A DNA stretch of 64,000 bases from assembly GCA_033344875.1 (NCBI GenBank), contig JAWPMO010000001.1, positions 1,637,595 through 1,701,594 of the forward strand, in the 5' to 3' direction. This DNA is from Ilumatobacteraceae bacterium. GTDB taxonomy: Bacteria > Actinomycetota > Acidimicrobiia > Acidimicrobiales > Ilumatobacteraceae. A program made the translations under genes and the position numbers. Shown here one piece after another: positions 36,762 to 45,427 of this stretch. Within the stretch, counting starts at the first letter, position 1. Every line of letters begins with the position of its first letter. The notes under the pieces are model-generated. The model saw only the letters and a program-made list of their open reading frames with translations, had not been told where the DNA came from and searched no databases.

Positions 36762-37754
36762 GTGACATCGACGATCGGGAGACTACGCCTGGCTCTGGCC
36801 CTGGTCCTCAGCGTCTTCGTGATCGGAACGATCGGGTTCTGGGCGTTCGGGCTCGGATTCGTCGACGCGATGTACATGACGATCACCACGATCACGACCG
36901 TCGGGTACCGCGAGCTCAACGGACCCGACATCACCGATGTCGAGAAGATCTTCACGATGGGGATCATCGTGACGGGTGTGAGCACCGTGCTCTACACGTT
37001 CACGCTCGTCGTCCAGACGATCGTCGAGGGGCAGCTGCGAGAGTTCGTCGGGAGGCGCAGGATGGACAGGAAGATCTCCGAGATGCACGATCACGTGATC
37101 GTGTGCGGTTGGGGCCGGGTCGGCCGAGCCGCTGCTCGCGACATGGCCCGCGACGGCACCGACGTCGTGGTCATCGACGAGGACCCCGACCGCGTGGTCG
37201 GGATCGAGCTCCCGACCATCGTCGGTGATGCCACCCACGACGCCACCTTGCGTGCTGCCGGGATCGAGCGGGCGCGGGCCCTGATCGCCGCCCTCGAAGG
37301 TGACGCCGAGAACCTGTTCGTGACGCTCTCGAGCCGGGCGATCAAGGCCGATCTGTTCATCGTCGCTCGCGCCCGCCAGGACGAGAGCGTCGAGAAGCTG
37401 AGTCGTGCCGGCGCCGACCGTGTCGTGAATCCGCAAGAACTCGGCGCCGCCCGGATGGCCTCGTTCGTGCTGCAGCCGAACGTCGCGGAGTTCGTCGACG
37501 TCGTGATGCACGAGCGCTCGATGGACTTCCGGATGCGCGAGGTCGAGATCCCCGAGGGCTCACAGATCGCCGGAAGTACGCTGCGCTCCGCCGATCTGCG
37601 CCAGCGCGCCGGCGCACTCGTCCTCGCACTGCGTGGCGACGACGGCACGTTCACGACCAACCCCGACCCCGACACCGTGCTCCATCCCCGAAACATCATC
37701 GTGGCGGTCGGGACCGACGAAGCCCTCCAGGAGTTGGTGAAGGCATGCCAGTGA
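36762..37754 (+). CDS. Two-helix potassium channel with RCK/TrkA domains
   Basis: 330 aa. TM1 about 8-28 (ALALVLSVFVIGTIGFWAFG), pore helix and filter TITTITTVGYRELNG, TM2 about 66-90 (MGIIVTGVSTVLYTFTLVV), then a TrkA-N Rossmann domain (DHVIVCGWGRVGRAAARDMA, VVVIDEDPDRV, VGDATHDATLRAAGI) and a TrkA-C domain from about 245. MthK-like. The filter reads TVGYRE instead of TVGYGD. It overlaps the following HAD gene by 10 bases. Confidence 0.9.
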   Translation: MTSTIGRLRLALALVLSVFVIGTIGFWAFGLGFVDAMYMTITTITTVGYRELNGPDITDVEKIFTMGIIVTGVSTVLYTFTLVVQTIVEGQLREFVGRRRMDRKISEMHDHVIVCGWGRVGRAAARDMARDGTDVVVIDEDPDRVVGIELPTIVGDATHDATLRAAGIERARALIAALEGDAENLFVTLSSRAIKADLFIVARARQDESVEKLSRAGADRVVNPQELGAARMASFVLQPNVAEFVDVVMHERSMDFRMREVEIPEGSQIAGSTLRSADLRQRAGALVLALRGDDGTFTTNPDPDTVLHPRNIIVAVGTDEALQELVKACQ

Positions 37755-38434
37755 CCGAACCCCGAACCCATGTGCTGCTCGATCTCGACGGCACGCTGTC
37801 CGATTCCGAACCGGGCATCCTGCGCTCACTCCAGTGGGCGTGCGAGCAGGAGGGCTTCCCGGTACCGACCGAGGCCGAGGTGCGGTCGGTCATCGGGCCG
37901 CCGTTCGAGATCGGCCTCCCGTCGATCGGGATCCCGGACGACGCGCTCGAACGGGTCATCAACCGGTACCGCGAACGGTACGAGACGATCGGGGCGTTCG
38001 AGAACACGCTGTACTCCGGGATCATCGAGATGCTCGACGAACTGGCCGGCCTCGATCTGTCGCTCTCGATCGCCACCGCCAAGCCGGAGCAGACCGCCCA
38101 TCCGATCCTCGACTACTTCGAGATCAGCGAGCGTTTCGACGTCAGGGCGGGAGCTTCGATGACCCCCGATCGACGGACGAAGGCCCAGGTCATCGACCAC
38201 GCACTGCACGGCCTCGAGATCCATGCCGATCCCGACCTGAGCGATCACGTGATCATGATCGGCGATCGCGATCACGACGTCCTCGGCGCGATGCATCACG
38301 GCATCGTGTGCATCGGTGTGACGTGGGGCTACGGCACGCCGGAGGAACTGCTGCGGGCGGGTGCGATCGCACTCGCCGACTCCCCCGCCGAAGTTGCAGA
38401 GCTCGTCATGCAGCCGTACCGTTTGCGCCACTGA
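37745..38434 (+). CDS. HAD-superfamily phosphatase, phosphoglycolate phosphatase-like
   Basis: 229 aa. Motif I LLDLDGTLSDSEPGILRSL with the nucleophile DxD; cap domain about 20-90; motif II SIATAKPEQTAHPIL; motif III Lys in RRTKAQVIDHAL; motif IV IMIGDRDHDVLGAMHHG; end GYGTPEELLRAGA. It resembles Gph/PgmB-type enzymes; substrate not determined. Overlaps both neighbours, so it is part of a coupled run with the channel and the next membrane protein. Confidence 0.9.
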   Translation: MPVTEPRTHVLLDLDGTLSDSEPGILRSLQWACEQEGFPVPTEAEVRSVIGPPFEIGLPSIGIPDDALERVINRYRERYETIGAFENTLYSGIIEMLDELAGLDLSLSIATAKPEQTAHPILDYFEISERFDVRAGASMTPDRRTKAQVIDHALHGLEIHADPDLSDHVIMIGDRDHDVLGAMHHGIVCIGVTWGYGTPEELLRAGAIALADSPAEVAELVMQPYRLRH

Positions 38435-38877
38435 TGACGACGCAACCGATCGACGCCCAGGGCGCCGCCGCACCAGACGAGTACACGCTCTGCGACCCGC
38501 CGCCGCTCGGCCCGGCTCGGTCCGACGCGGATCGCTTCATGCGTCGGCTCCTCCGGCTCCCCGTCGACGGCCCGCAGGCCAGCGCCGGCGACGCCCAGAA
38601 GGCGTTCCAGACCTCGATCCTGGTCGCGACCGTCCGGTGCCTGCTCATGTACATCGTCTTCCCGTTCGTGCTCCCGGCGATCGGCGTGGCGAGCGGTGTC
38701 GGCCCGTGGATCGGCCTGCCGATCAGCCTCGTGGCGATCGTCGCCATCACGATGAGCATCCGCCGGTTCTGGCGGGCCGACCACTCGAAGCGCTGGCACT
38801 ACACGGTGCTCGGTACCACCGTGATCGGGTTCCTGATCTACCTCGTGGCGAAGGACGTCGTCGAACTGATCGGCTGA
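38434..38877 (+). CDS. Hypothetical two-helix membrane protein
   Basis: 147 aa, not recognised. About 70 soluble residues lead to hydrophobic segments near 66-105 (a hairpin, CLLMYIVFPFVLPAIGVASG and [15 protein letters not shown]) and 125-145 (VLGTTVIGFLIYLVAKDVVEL). ATGA overlap with the HAD gene shows co-translation. Its convergent neighbour, the desaturase, starts its stop 35 bp further on. Confidence 0.7.
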   Translation: MTTQPIDAQGAAAPDEYTLCDPPPLGPARSDADRFMRRLLRLPVDGPQASAGDAQKAFQTSILVATVRCLLMYIVFPFVLPAIGVASGVGPWIGLPISLVAIVAITMSIRRFWRADHSKRWHYTVLGTTVIGFLIYLVAKDVVELIG

Positions 38878-38911
38878 CCGGTTGCGGCCAGGCGGCAGTC
38901 GTCGCGAGGCG

Positions 38912-39949
38912 TCAGTCGTCGAAGGCGAGGAAGCTGACGCCGTCGGCGCGGTCGCTCCGCCCGTGCCCCGCCGACGCCGCCCGCCAGAACGCCCGGTACG
39001 ACGGGTACTCGATGTCGGCGGTGACCCATCCGCTCCGCACCAGTTCGGTGTGGAGGGCGGGGAGGTTGCGCCACGGCACGCCCATGTCGACGTGGTGCGC
39101 CAGGTGCCAGCCGGTGTGGTACGGCACCATCCAGTACCGAGCGAGCAGCGACTGATGGATCACGTGCGTGGTCTCCCGCCGATCCTTCGACCGCATCATG
39201 CCGCCGTGTTCGGCGATCGAGCGCAGCCGGTTGGAGACACGCCAGAGCGTCGACCACGAGAGGATCCAGACCACGTACGCGAACGGCCGGAGGAACACGA
39301 CGGACGCACCGATCAGCACGAGGTGCAGCGCAGCGATCTGCAACGCCTCCGACCGGCGCTTCCGGATCGCGCCGAACAGCACGCGGAAGTTCTTGTAGGC
39401 GCTGATGCCGAACGCATCACGCCGGAGCTTGCGCCGCCACGAGTCGGCCGGGATCGGGTAGCCCGCGTACAGCGAGGCATCGGGCTCGTCGGGCCCCATC
39501 TCGTCGCGGTGGTGGGCGAAGTGGGCCCGCCGGTAGGCGAGCATCGCCTGGTACGACGAGTAGGCGAGGAACCGACCGACCCAGTCGTTGGCCCGGCGGT
39601 TGCTGAACAGCAGGCGGTGGGCCGCCTCGTGCCCGAGGATGTTGAGACAGACGTGACCGCGGGCCATCAGCACGAACGCGAGGAGATACGACCACCAGGT
39701 GTCGACCACCGCTGCGGCGACGACCACGCCATACGACTGCAGCAACGTGGCGACGACCGCCACGACGTTGCGGGCGTCGGGGATCTGCCGCAGTCGATCG
39801 CGCAGTTCGCGGGTGGGCTTGCCGCGTGCGTTGAGGCGTTCGGTCGGCAGGACGTCGGGCAGCGCCGGCGGCACCATGCCGCTCCGGGCAGGTTCGGCCG
39901 TCGGGTCGACAACGCCATCGACGACGCCGGTGTCGGGAACGACGCTCAT
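38912..39949 (-). CDS. Fatty acid desaturase family protein
   Basis: 345 aa membrane di-iron desaturase. Three His boxes are visible: GHEAAHRLLF, HFAHHRDEMG and HTGWHLAHHVDMGVPW. Hydrophobic helices flank them (VVAVVATLLQSYGVVVAAAV, YLLAFVLMARGHVCLN, VFLRPFAYVVWILSW). It introduces a double bond into an acyl chain; regio-specificity is unknown. It is divergent from a PaaX-family regulator across a very short shared promoter. The ATG at 39949 is six bases from TAACAT, so the transcript is leaderless. Confidence 0.92.
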   Translation of the reverse strand: MSVVPDTGVVDGVVDPTAEPARSGMVPPALPDVLPTERLNARGKPTRELRDRLRQIPDARNVVAVVATLLQSYGVVVAAAVVDTWWSYLLAFVLMARGHVCLNILGHEAAHRLLFSNRRANDWVGRFLAYSSYQAMLAYRRAHFAHHRDEMGPDEPDASLYAGYPIPADSWRRKLRRDAFGISAYKNFRVLFGAIRKRRSEALQIAALHLVLIGASVVFLRPFAYVVWILSWSTLWRVSNRLRSIAEHGGMMRSKDRRETTHVIHQSLLARYWMVPYHTGWHLAHHVDMGVPWRNLPALHTELVRSGWVTADIEYPSYRAFWRAASAGHGRSDRADGVSFLAFDD

Positions 39950-39996
39950 GGGTGAATGTTACACTCGGCGATCACGATGAGCAAGGTGCGTAACAG
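39947..39996. promoter_or_regulatory. Overlapping divergent promoters with TGTTAC/GTAACA inverted repeat
   Basis: Minus -10 TAACAT (39961-39956) lies six bases from the desaturase ATG. Plus -10 TACACT (39960-39965) lies 11 bases from the PaaX-type ATG at 39977. The two boxes overlap by two bases. TGTTAC (39957-39962) and GTAACA (39990-39995) form an inverted repeat 33 bp centre to centre; the first arm covers both -10 boxes. It is a likely PaaX-family operator; that assignment is inferred. Confidence 0.6.
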
Positions 39997-40768
39997 TCGA
40001 CGGGCGGCGGCACCGAGTTCCGGCGCGCTCCGGCCGCTCAACGCTCGATCGGTCGCGCTGTCGATCCTGCTCGGCAGCCACCCGCCGGAACTCCCGTCCC
40101 GGGCGTTCGTGGCGATGGCCGAGTTGTTCGGGATCTCGGGCGGCACCATGCGGACGGCACTGTCGCGGATGGTCGCCGTCGGGGACGTGACGTCGAACGA
40201 CGGACGGTATCGACTCGCCGGCCGCCAGGTCGACCGTCAGGACGCACAAGACATCGGACGCCGGGCACCGTCAGCCACGTGGGACGGTCGCTGGCACACG
40301 ATCGTCGCCGTCGACGACCAGCGCGACCTGGCCGAGCGACGCCGCTTCCGGGCGACGATGGCCAACCGGCGGTACGGCGAACTCCGTCCCGACATCTGGA
40401 TCCGTCCGTCGAACCTCGGCGACGCACCCACCGACCCGAATTGGCTCGTGACGACCGGGACGATCGACGGCATCGCTCCGACAGCGCTCGTCGGGCGGCT
40501 CTGGGATCTCGACACGATCGCCGCCGAGGCGCACCGACTGCTCGCGGAGATGGCCGACCGCCGCACCCGGTTCGATTGGGACGACGACACCTCGATCCCT
40601 GCGCTCTTCACGACGTCGGCGGCGGTGGTGCGATTCCTCCGCCACGAACCGCTCCTCCCCGACGCACTCACCCCGCACGACTGGTCGGTCGCCACGCTGC
40701 GCTCGACCTACGACGAGTTCGAGACCGATCACCAACGGTTGCTCCGGCGGTTCCTCCGCCACGCGTGA
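39977..40768 (+). CDS. PaaX family transcriptional regulator
   Basis: 263 aa. The N-terminal winged helix (about 15-85) includes [20 protein letters not shown] and [20 protein letters not shown], followed by the PaaX central domain ([34 protein letters not shown]) and the C-terminal domain. PaaX proteins repress catabolic genes and are released by an acyl-CoA, classically phenylacetyl-CoA. Here the target is probably the divergent desaturase gene and itself. The ATG at 39977 is preferred because TACACT upstream fits a 4-nt leader; an in-frame ATG at 39956 lies inside the promoter. Confidence 0.88.
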   Translation: MSKVRNSRRAAAPSSGALRPLNARSVALSILLGSHPPELPSRAFVAMAELFGISGGTMRTALSRMVAVGDVTSNDGRYRLAGRQVDRQDAQDIGRRAPSATWDGRWHTIVAVDDQRDLAERRRFRATMANRRYGELRPDIWIRPSNLGDAPTDPNWLVTTGTIDGIAPTALVGRLWDLDTIAAEAHRLLAEMADRRTRFDWDDDTSIPALFTTSAAVVRFLRHEPLLPDALTPHDWSVATLRSTYDEFETDHQRLLRRFLRHA

Positions 40769-40880
40769 GCCCGTCGACCCCGGACGCGCCACCCGACGGC
40801 GCTCGATGCACGACGGCGAGCGACGGGCGGCTAGCGTCTGGATCGGTATCCATCCACGTCTCAGACCGAGGGGAGTCACA

Positions 40881-41341
<461 letters not shown>

Positions 41342-41345
<4 letters not shown>

Positions 41346-42166
41346 TCCCCGCCGCATTCGACTACGTCCGGGCCGGGTCGGCCGACGAGGCGATCAGCCT
41401 CATCGGCGAGCACGGCGAGGATGCCAAGTTCCTGGCCGGGGGCCACAGCCTGCTGCCGCTCATGAAGCTGCGGCTCGCCCAACCGACCGTGCTGGTCGAC
41501 ATCGGTCGGGTGACCGACCTGTCGTACATCAACGACGGCGGCGACCACGTCGCGATCGGCGCGCTCACCCGTCACATGGACGTCGAGAACAGCGACCTGC
41601 TCCGCGAGCACGTCCCGCTGCTCGCCCATGCCGCCGGCCACGTCGGTGATCCGCAGGTGCGCCACCGCGGCACGATCGGCGGCACGATCGCCCACGCCGA
41701 CCCCGCATCCGACATCCCCGCCACGACGCTGGCGCTCGGCGCCACGTACGTCGCTCAGGGACCCAACGGCACCCGCGAGATCGCGGCCGCCGACTTCTAC
41801 CACGGGTTCCTCACGTCGGCCCTCGAGCCCGACGAGATGATCACCGAGATCCGCGTCCCGAAGATGAACGGTGCCGGTTGGAGTTTCCAGAAGTTCAACC
41901 GCCGGGCCCAGGACTGGGCGATCGTCGGCGTGGCCGCCTGGAGCGGCGCTGCCGGCTCGGGCGTCGGGCTCGTGAACATGGGATCGGTGCCGATCCTCGC
42001 GACCGGCGTGTCCGAGGCACTCGCCGGCGGCGCATCGATCGACGACGCGGCCGAGCAGGCCAACGCTCAGACCGACCCGCAGTCCGACATCAACGCCAGC
42101 GTCGAGTACCGCCAGCATCTGGCTCGCGTGCTCGTCAAGCGGGCGCTCACCGAAGCCGCCGGCTGA
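41342..42166 (+). CDS. FAD-binding medium subunit of CO-dehydrogenase family enzyme (CoxM-like)
   Basis: 274 aa. The FAD motifs of the family are [20 protein letters not shown] (AGGxSL) and [20 protein letters not shown] (TxGGxxA/ADP); the C-terminal CO_deh_flav_C domain follows ([13 protein letters not shown]). It accepts electrons via the 2Fe-2S subunit and passes them to a quinone or other acceptor. It is the last Cox-type structural subunit before the palindrome at 42170. Confidence 0.93.
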
Positions 42167-42169
42167 CCC

Positions 42170-42290
42170 GACGGTTGGTGCCTGGAGCGTGAGCCGATAG
42201 GCGAACTGCGACCAATCGTCACGGGGGCAGCTCAGCGGAATGAAAAGGAGCGCAGCGACCTATCCGCTGAGCGCCCTGGCACCGACCGTC
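42170..42290. repeat. Long imperfect palindrome between coxM-like and SDR genes
   Basis: Outer arms GACGGTTGGTGCC (42170-42182) and GGCACCGACCGTC (42278-42290) differ at one base. The inner arms also pair imperfectly, for example GAGC.GATAGG near 42191-42201 with CCTATCC.CTGAGCGCC near 42259-42274, leaving a loop with AATGAAAAGG. The structure spans the whole convergent gap and just touches the SDR stop. It may be a bidirectional terminator or a small MITE-like repeat. Confidence 0.65.
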
Positions 42291-43011
42291 ACTGCAAGCC
42301 GGCGTACGCTCCGCCGTCGACGTGCAACTGCACGCCGGTGGTGAACCGCGCCGCCTCACCGCACAGGAACGCCACGACCTGACCGAAGTCGTCGGGCTCG
42401 CCCATGGGGCTGCTCGGCATCGTCCCGTCGGGTCGCGCCACACGCGGGGTGCGGTGCAGACCGGGCTGCACGCTGTTGACGGTGACGCCGTCGGCGGCGA
42501 CCTCGCGGGCGAGGGTCTTCAAGAACGCGGTGGCTCCCGCCCTGGCCGTGTTCGACAGGATCAGGTTGGGGATCGGCTGACGAACCGACACCGACGTGAT
42601 GGCCACCACCCGACCCCAGCCGCGCTCCTGCATCGCCGGGACGGCGGCGGTGCACATCGCGACGACCGACATCAGGTTCAGGTCGAGTGCTGCCGGATAC
42701 GCGTCGATCGACGTCGAGGCGAAGTTGCCCGCCGGCGGCCCGCCGGCGTTCGGCACCAGGATGTCCACACCACCGAGCGCCTCGGTGGCCGCGGCGACGA
42801 ATCCCGCCGCCCCGGCGGGGGTCGACACGTCGGCGACCAGCGGGATCACCGACCCCTCGATCGACGCAGCGGCGTCGTCGACGCGCGCCCGGTCACGGCT
42901 GCAGATCGCCACCGTGACGCCCTCGGCGGCCAGCGCCCGCGCAGATCCGAGTCCGAGTCCCGACGACGCCGCAGCGACGGCGGCCCGCTTTCCAGTGATT
43001 CCGAGGTCCAT
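42289..43011 (-). CDS. SDR family oxidoreductase, atypical (FabG-like without YxxxK)
   Basis: 240 aa. The NAD(P) loop is AAVAAASSGLGLGSARALAAEG, VPNAGGPP stands at the NNAG position, and AITSVSVRQP carries the Ser. Where the catalytic Tyr-x3-Lys is expected the sequence reads LILSNTARAGATAFLKTLAR, with Ser/Asn and Arg instead. A subgroup annotated as 3-oxoacyl reductase-like shows the same pattern. Reaction unknown. TACCGT eight bases before the ATG makes it near-leaderless. It is oriented against the cox genes. Confidence 0.88.
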   Translation of the reverse strand: MDLGITGKRAAVAAASSGLGLGSARALAAEGVTVAICSRDRARVDDAAASIEGSVIPLVADVSTPAGAAGFVAAATEALGGVDILVPNAGGPPAGNFASTSIDAYPAALDLNLMSVVAMCTAAVPAMQERGWGRVVAITSVSVRQPIPNLILSNTARAGATAFLKTLAREVAADGVTVNSVQPGLHRTPRVARPDGTMPSSPMGEPDDFGQVVAFLCGEAARFTTGVQLHVDGGAYAGLQ

Positions 43012-43025
43012 GCGGGACGACGGTA
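43012..43025 (-). promoter_or_regulatory. -10 box (TACCGT) for the SDR gene
   Basis: TACCGT (43025-43020, minus), eight bases before ATG 43011. Confidence 0.4.
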
Positions 43026-43068
43026 CACAGCGGTCCTACACTCGGCGGCACCCAGCGGCAGGTGAGGC

Positions 43069-44508
43069 ATGTCCAGCGAAGACGATCCATCATTCGACCA
43101 GATCGACCGGCGCCATCTCGACGCGATCGCCGACGCCGATCAGTACGCGTACTGGTACGACGGCGCGAACGAACCCGATTCCAATCCGACCCTGGTGCGG
43201 ACCGAGAGCTGCGACCTCTGCGTGGTCGGCGGCGGCTACACCGGCCTCTGGACCGCGATCATCGCGAAAGAGCGCGACCCGTCGCGCGACGTCGTGCTGA
43301 TCGAGGCCGCGACCGTCGGCTCGGCCGCGAGCGGCCGCAATGGCGGGTTCATGGACGCCAGCCTGACCCACGGCATCGCCAACGCCCGCGCACGCTGGCC
43401 CGACGAGGTCGAACTCCTCGAAGAACTCGGCCTCCGCAACCTCGACGACATCGAGCGGGCGATCACCAGGTACGGCATCGAGTGCGACTATCAGCGGACC
43501 GGGGTGATCGAGGTCGCGAACTCCACCCACCCTCCCTCGTACTTCGAGGAGATCCGCGACGACTACGAGCTGATGGTCCAGCTCGGCCACGATGTCGAGT
43601 GGCTCGACGCCGACGCCATGCAGGAACAGGTCCACTCCCCGATCTACACCGGTGGCGTGTGGGACAAGAACGGCTGTGCGATCGTCGACCCGGCCAAGCT
43701 CGTCTGGGGGCTGAAGAGCGCGGCCGAATCGCTGGGTGTGCGCATCTACGAGGACACCAGGGCGACCGACCTGAAACGCGACGGCATCGGCGTGATGGTC
43801 ACCACACCGTTGGGCACGATCCGGGCCGGCAAGGTCGCCCTGTGCACCAACGCGTTCAAGCCGGTGCTCAAGCGCCTGGGCAACTACATCGCGCCGGTCT
43901 ACGACTACTGCATGGTCACCGAGCCACTCACCGACGAGCAGATGGCATCGATCGGGTGGGAGAACCGGCAGGGTCTCTCCGATCTCGCCAACCAGTTCCA
44001 CTACTACCGACTCACCGCGGACAACCGGATCCTGTGGGGCGGGTACGACGCCGTCTACTACTGGGGCGGCAAGGTCTCGGCCGAGTTCGAGAGCCGACCG
44101 GAGACGTGGGCCAAACTCAGCCGGCACTTCTTCGAGACGTTCCCGCAGCTCGAGGGAGTCCGGTTCACCCACATCTGGGGCGGCGCGATCGACACGTCGA
44201 GCCGCTTCAGCGTGTTCTGGGGCCGAGCGATGGGCGGACGGGTCGGGTACGCACTCGGCTACACCGGGCTCGGCGTCGCCGCCTCACGTTTCGGGGCGGC
44301 CGTGATGCTCGACCTGCTCCACGGTCGACGGTCGATCGCGACACAGACCGAGTTCGTCCAGTCGCGGCCGCTGCCGTTCCCGCCCGAGCCGTTCCGGTTC
44401 GTCGGCATCCAGGCGACCCGGTGGTCGCTCGGCCGCGAAGACAAGACCGGCAAACGCAACCTGTGGCTCAAGGGGCTCGACAAGATGGGCCTCGGGTTCG
44501 ACAGCTGA
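43069..44508 (+). CDS. FAD-dependent oxidoreductase (DAO family, glycine/D-amino acid oxidase-like)
   Basis: 479 aa. A leader of about 45 residues, then the FAD Rossmann motif LCVVGGGYTGLWTAIIAKER and VVLIEAATVGSAASGRNGGF. The substrate domain contains WGGYDAVYYWGG, and the C-terminal GLGVAASRFGAAVMLDLLHG closes the FAD site. It resembles amine or gamma-glutamylputrescine-type oxidases; substrate unknown. GGTGAGG precedes the ATG. It sits between the coxSM genes and the moxR/VWA genes, 19 bp upstream of the latter. Confidence 0.88.
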   Translation: MSSEDDPSFDQIDRRHLDAIADADQYAYWYDGANEPDSNPTLVRTESCDLCVVGGGYTGLWTAIIAKERDPSRDVVLIEAATVGSAASGRNGGFMDASLTHGIANARARWPDEVELLEELGLRNLDDIERAITRYGIECDYQRTGVIEVANSTHPPSYFEEIRDDYELMVQLGHDVEWLDADAMQEQVHSPIYTGGVWDKNGCAIVDPAKLVWGLKSAAESLGVRIYEDTRATDLKRDGIGVMVTTPLGTIRAGKVALCTNAFKPVLKRLGNYIAPVYDYCMVTEPLTDEQMASIGWENRQGLSDLANQFHYYRLTADNRILWGGYDAVYYWGGKVSAEFESRPETWAKLSRHFFETFPQLEGVRFTHIWGGAIDTSSRFSVFWGRAMGGRVGYALGYTGLGVAASRFGAAVMLDLLHGRRSIATQTEFVQSRPLPFPPEPFRFVGIQATRWSLGREDKTGKRNLWLKGLDKMGLGFDS

Positions 44509-44515
44509 CAACGGG

Positions 44516-44527
44516 TAGGTTCGCATC
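44516..44527 (+). promoter_or_regulatory. Leaderless -10 box (TAGGTT) for the MoxR-type gene
   Basis: TAGGTT at 44516-44521, six bases before GTG 44528. Confidence 0.5.
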
Positions 44528-45427
44528 GTGACTCCTGCCGACGTCAGCGCCGCACTCACACAGCACGGCTATCTCCCCGACGACGGCCTGTCCACGGCGG
44601 TCTTCCTCGCCATGGAGCTCCGCCGGCCGTTGCTGCTCGAAGGCGAGGCCGGCGTCGGCAAGACCGAGCTGGCCAAGGTGCTCTCGACCTGGACGGGCGG
44701 TGAGCTCATCCGGCTCCAGTGCTACGAGGGCATCGACGCGGCGCAGGCCGTCTACGACTGGGACTACGCCCGACAGCTCCTCCACCTGCGTGCCGCCGAG
44801 GCGACGGGCGAGACCGCCGGGCGATCGTCCGATGCCGTCGAGGCCGACCTCTACCAGGAGCGGTTCCTGATCAAGCGAGCGCTGCTCCGGGCGATCGGCC
44901 ACGGCGACGGCCCACCGCCCGTGCTGCTGATCGACGAGGTCGACCGGGCCGACGACGAGTTCGAGGCGTACCTGCTCGAAGTGCTCTCCGACTTCCAGAT
45001 CACCGTGCCCGAGATCGGGGTCTATCGTGCCGAGACGCCGCCGCTGGTGGTGTTGACCTCGAACCGCACCCGTGACGTGCACGACGCCCTCAAGCGTCGC
45101 TGCCTCTACCACTGGGTCGAGCATCCCGGGTTCGACCGCGAGGTCGCGATCGTGCGGCTGCGCGTGCCCGGCTGCACCGAGTCGCTGGCGCGCGAGGTGG
45201 CCGCTGCGGTCGAGACCATGCGCGACCTCAACCTCTACAAGCCGCCGGGCGTCGCGGAGACGATCGACTGGGCCGCGGCGCTCGGCAGGCTCGGGGTGAC
45301 GACCCTCGACGAGCACAGTGTCGCCACGACGCTGGGCACGGTGCTGAAGTACCGCGAGGACCACCATCGTGTCGAGCAGCACGGACTCGCGGCGATCATC
45401 CGGCAGGCGGCCGAGCGAAGCCGGTGA
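44528..45427 (+). CDS. MoxR-family AAA ATPase (CoxD-like)
   Basis: 299 aa. Walker A LLLEGEAGVGKTELAKVL, Walker B PVLLIDEVDRADDEFEAYLLE, sensor LTSNRTRDVHDALKRRCLYHW. Together with a VWA partner, CoxD-type ATPases act as chaperones that mature the molybdenum-copper or other metal site of CO-dehydrogenase-like enzymes. The next gene, a VWA protein, overlaps by 4 bases, the classic coxDE pairing. GTG start. Confidence 0.92.
   Translation: MTPADVSAALTQHGYLPDDGLSTAVFLAMELRRPLLLEGEAGVGKTELAKVLSTWTGGELIRLQCYEGIDAAQAVYDWDYARQLLHLRAAEATGETAGRSSDAVEADLYQERFLIKRALLRAIGHGDGPPPVLLIDEVDRADDEFEAYLLEVLSDFQITVPEIGVYRAETPPLVVLTSNRTRDVHDALKRRCLYHWVEHPGFDREVAIVRLRVPGCTESLAREVAAAVETMRDLNLYKPPGVAETIDWAAALGRLGVTTLDEHSVATTLGTVLKYREDHHRVEQHGLAAIIRQAAERSR

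Noticed and set aside
42167-42288. Possible coxL fragment after the coxM-like gene
   Set aside because: The 122 bp contain only a palindrome; no molybdopterin-binding motif was seen in any frame.
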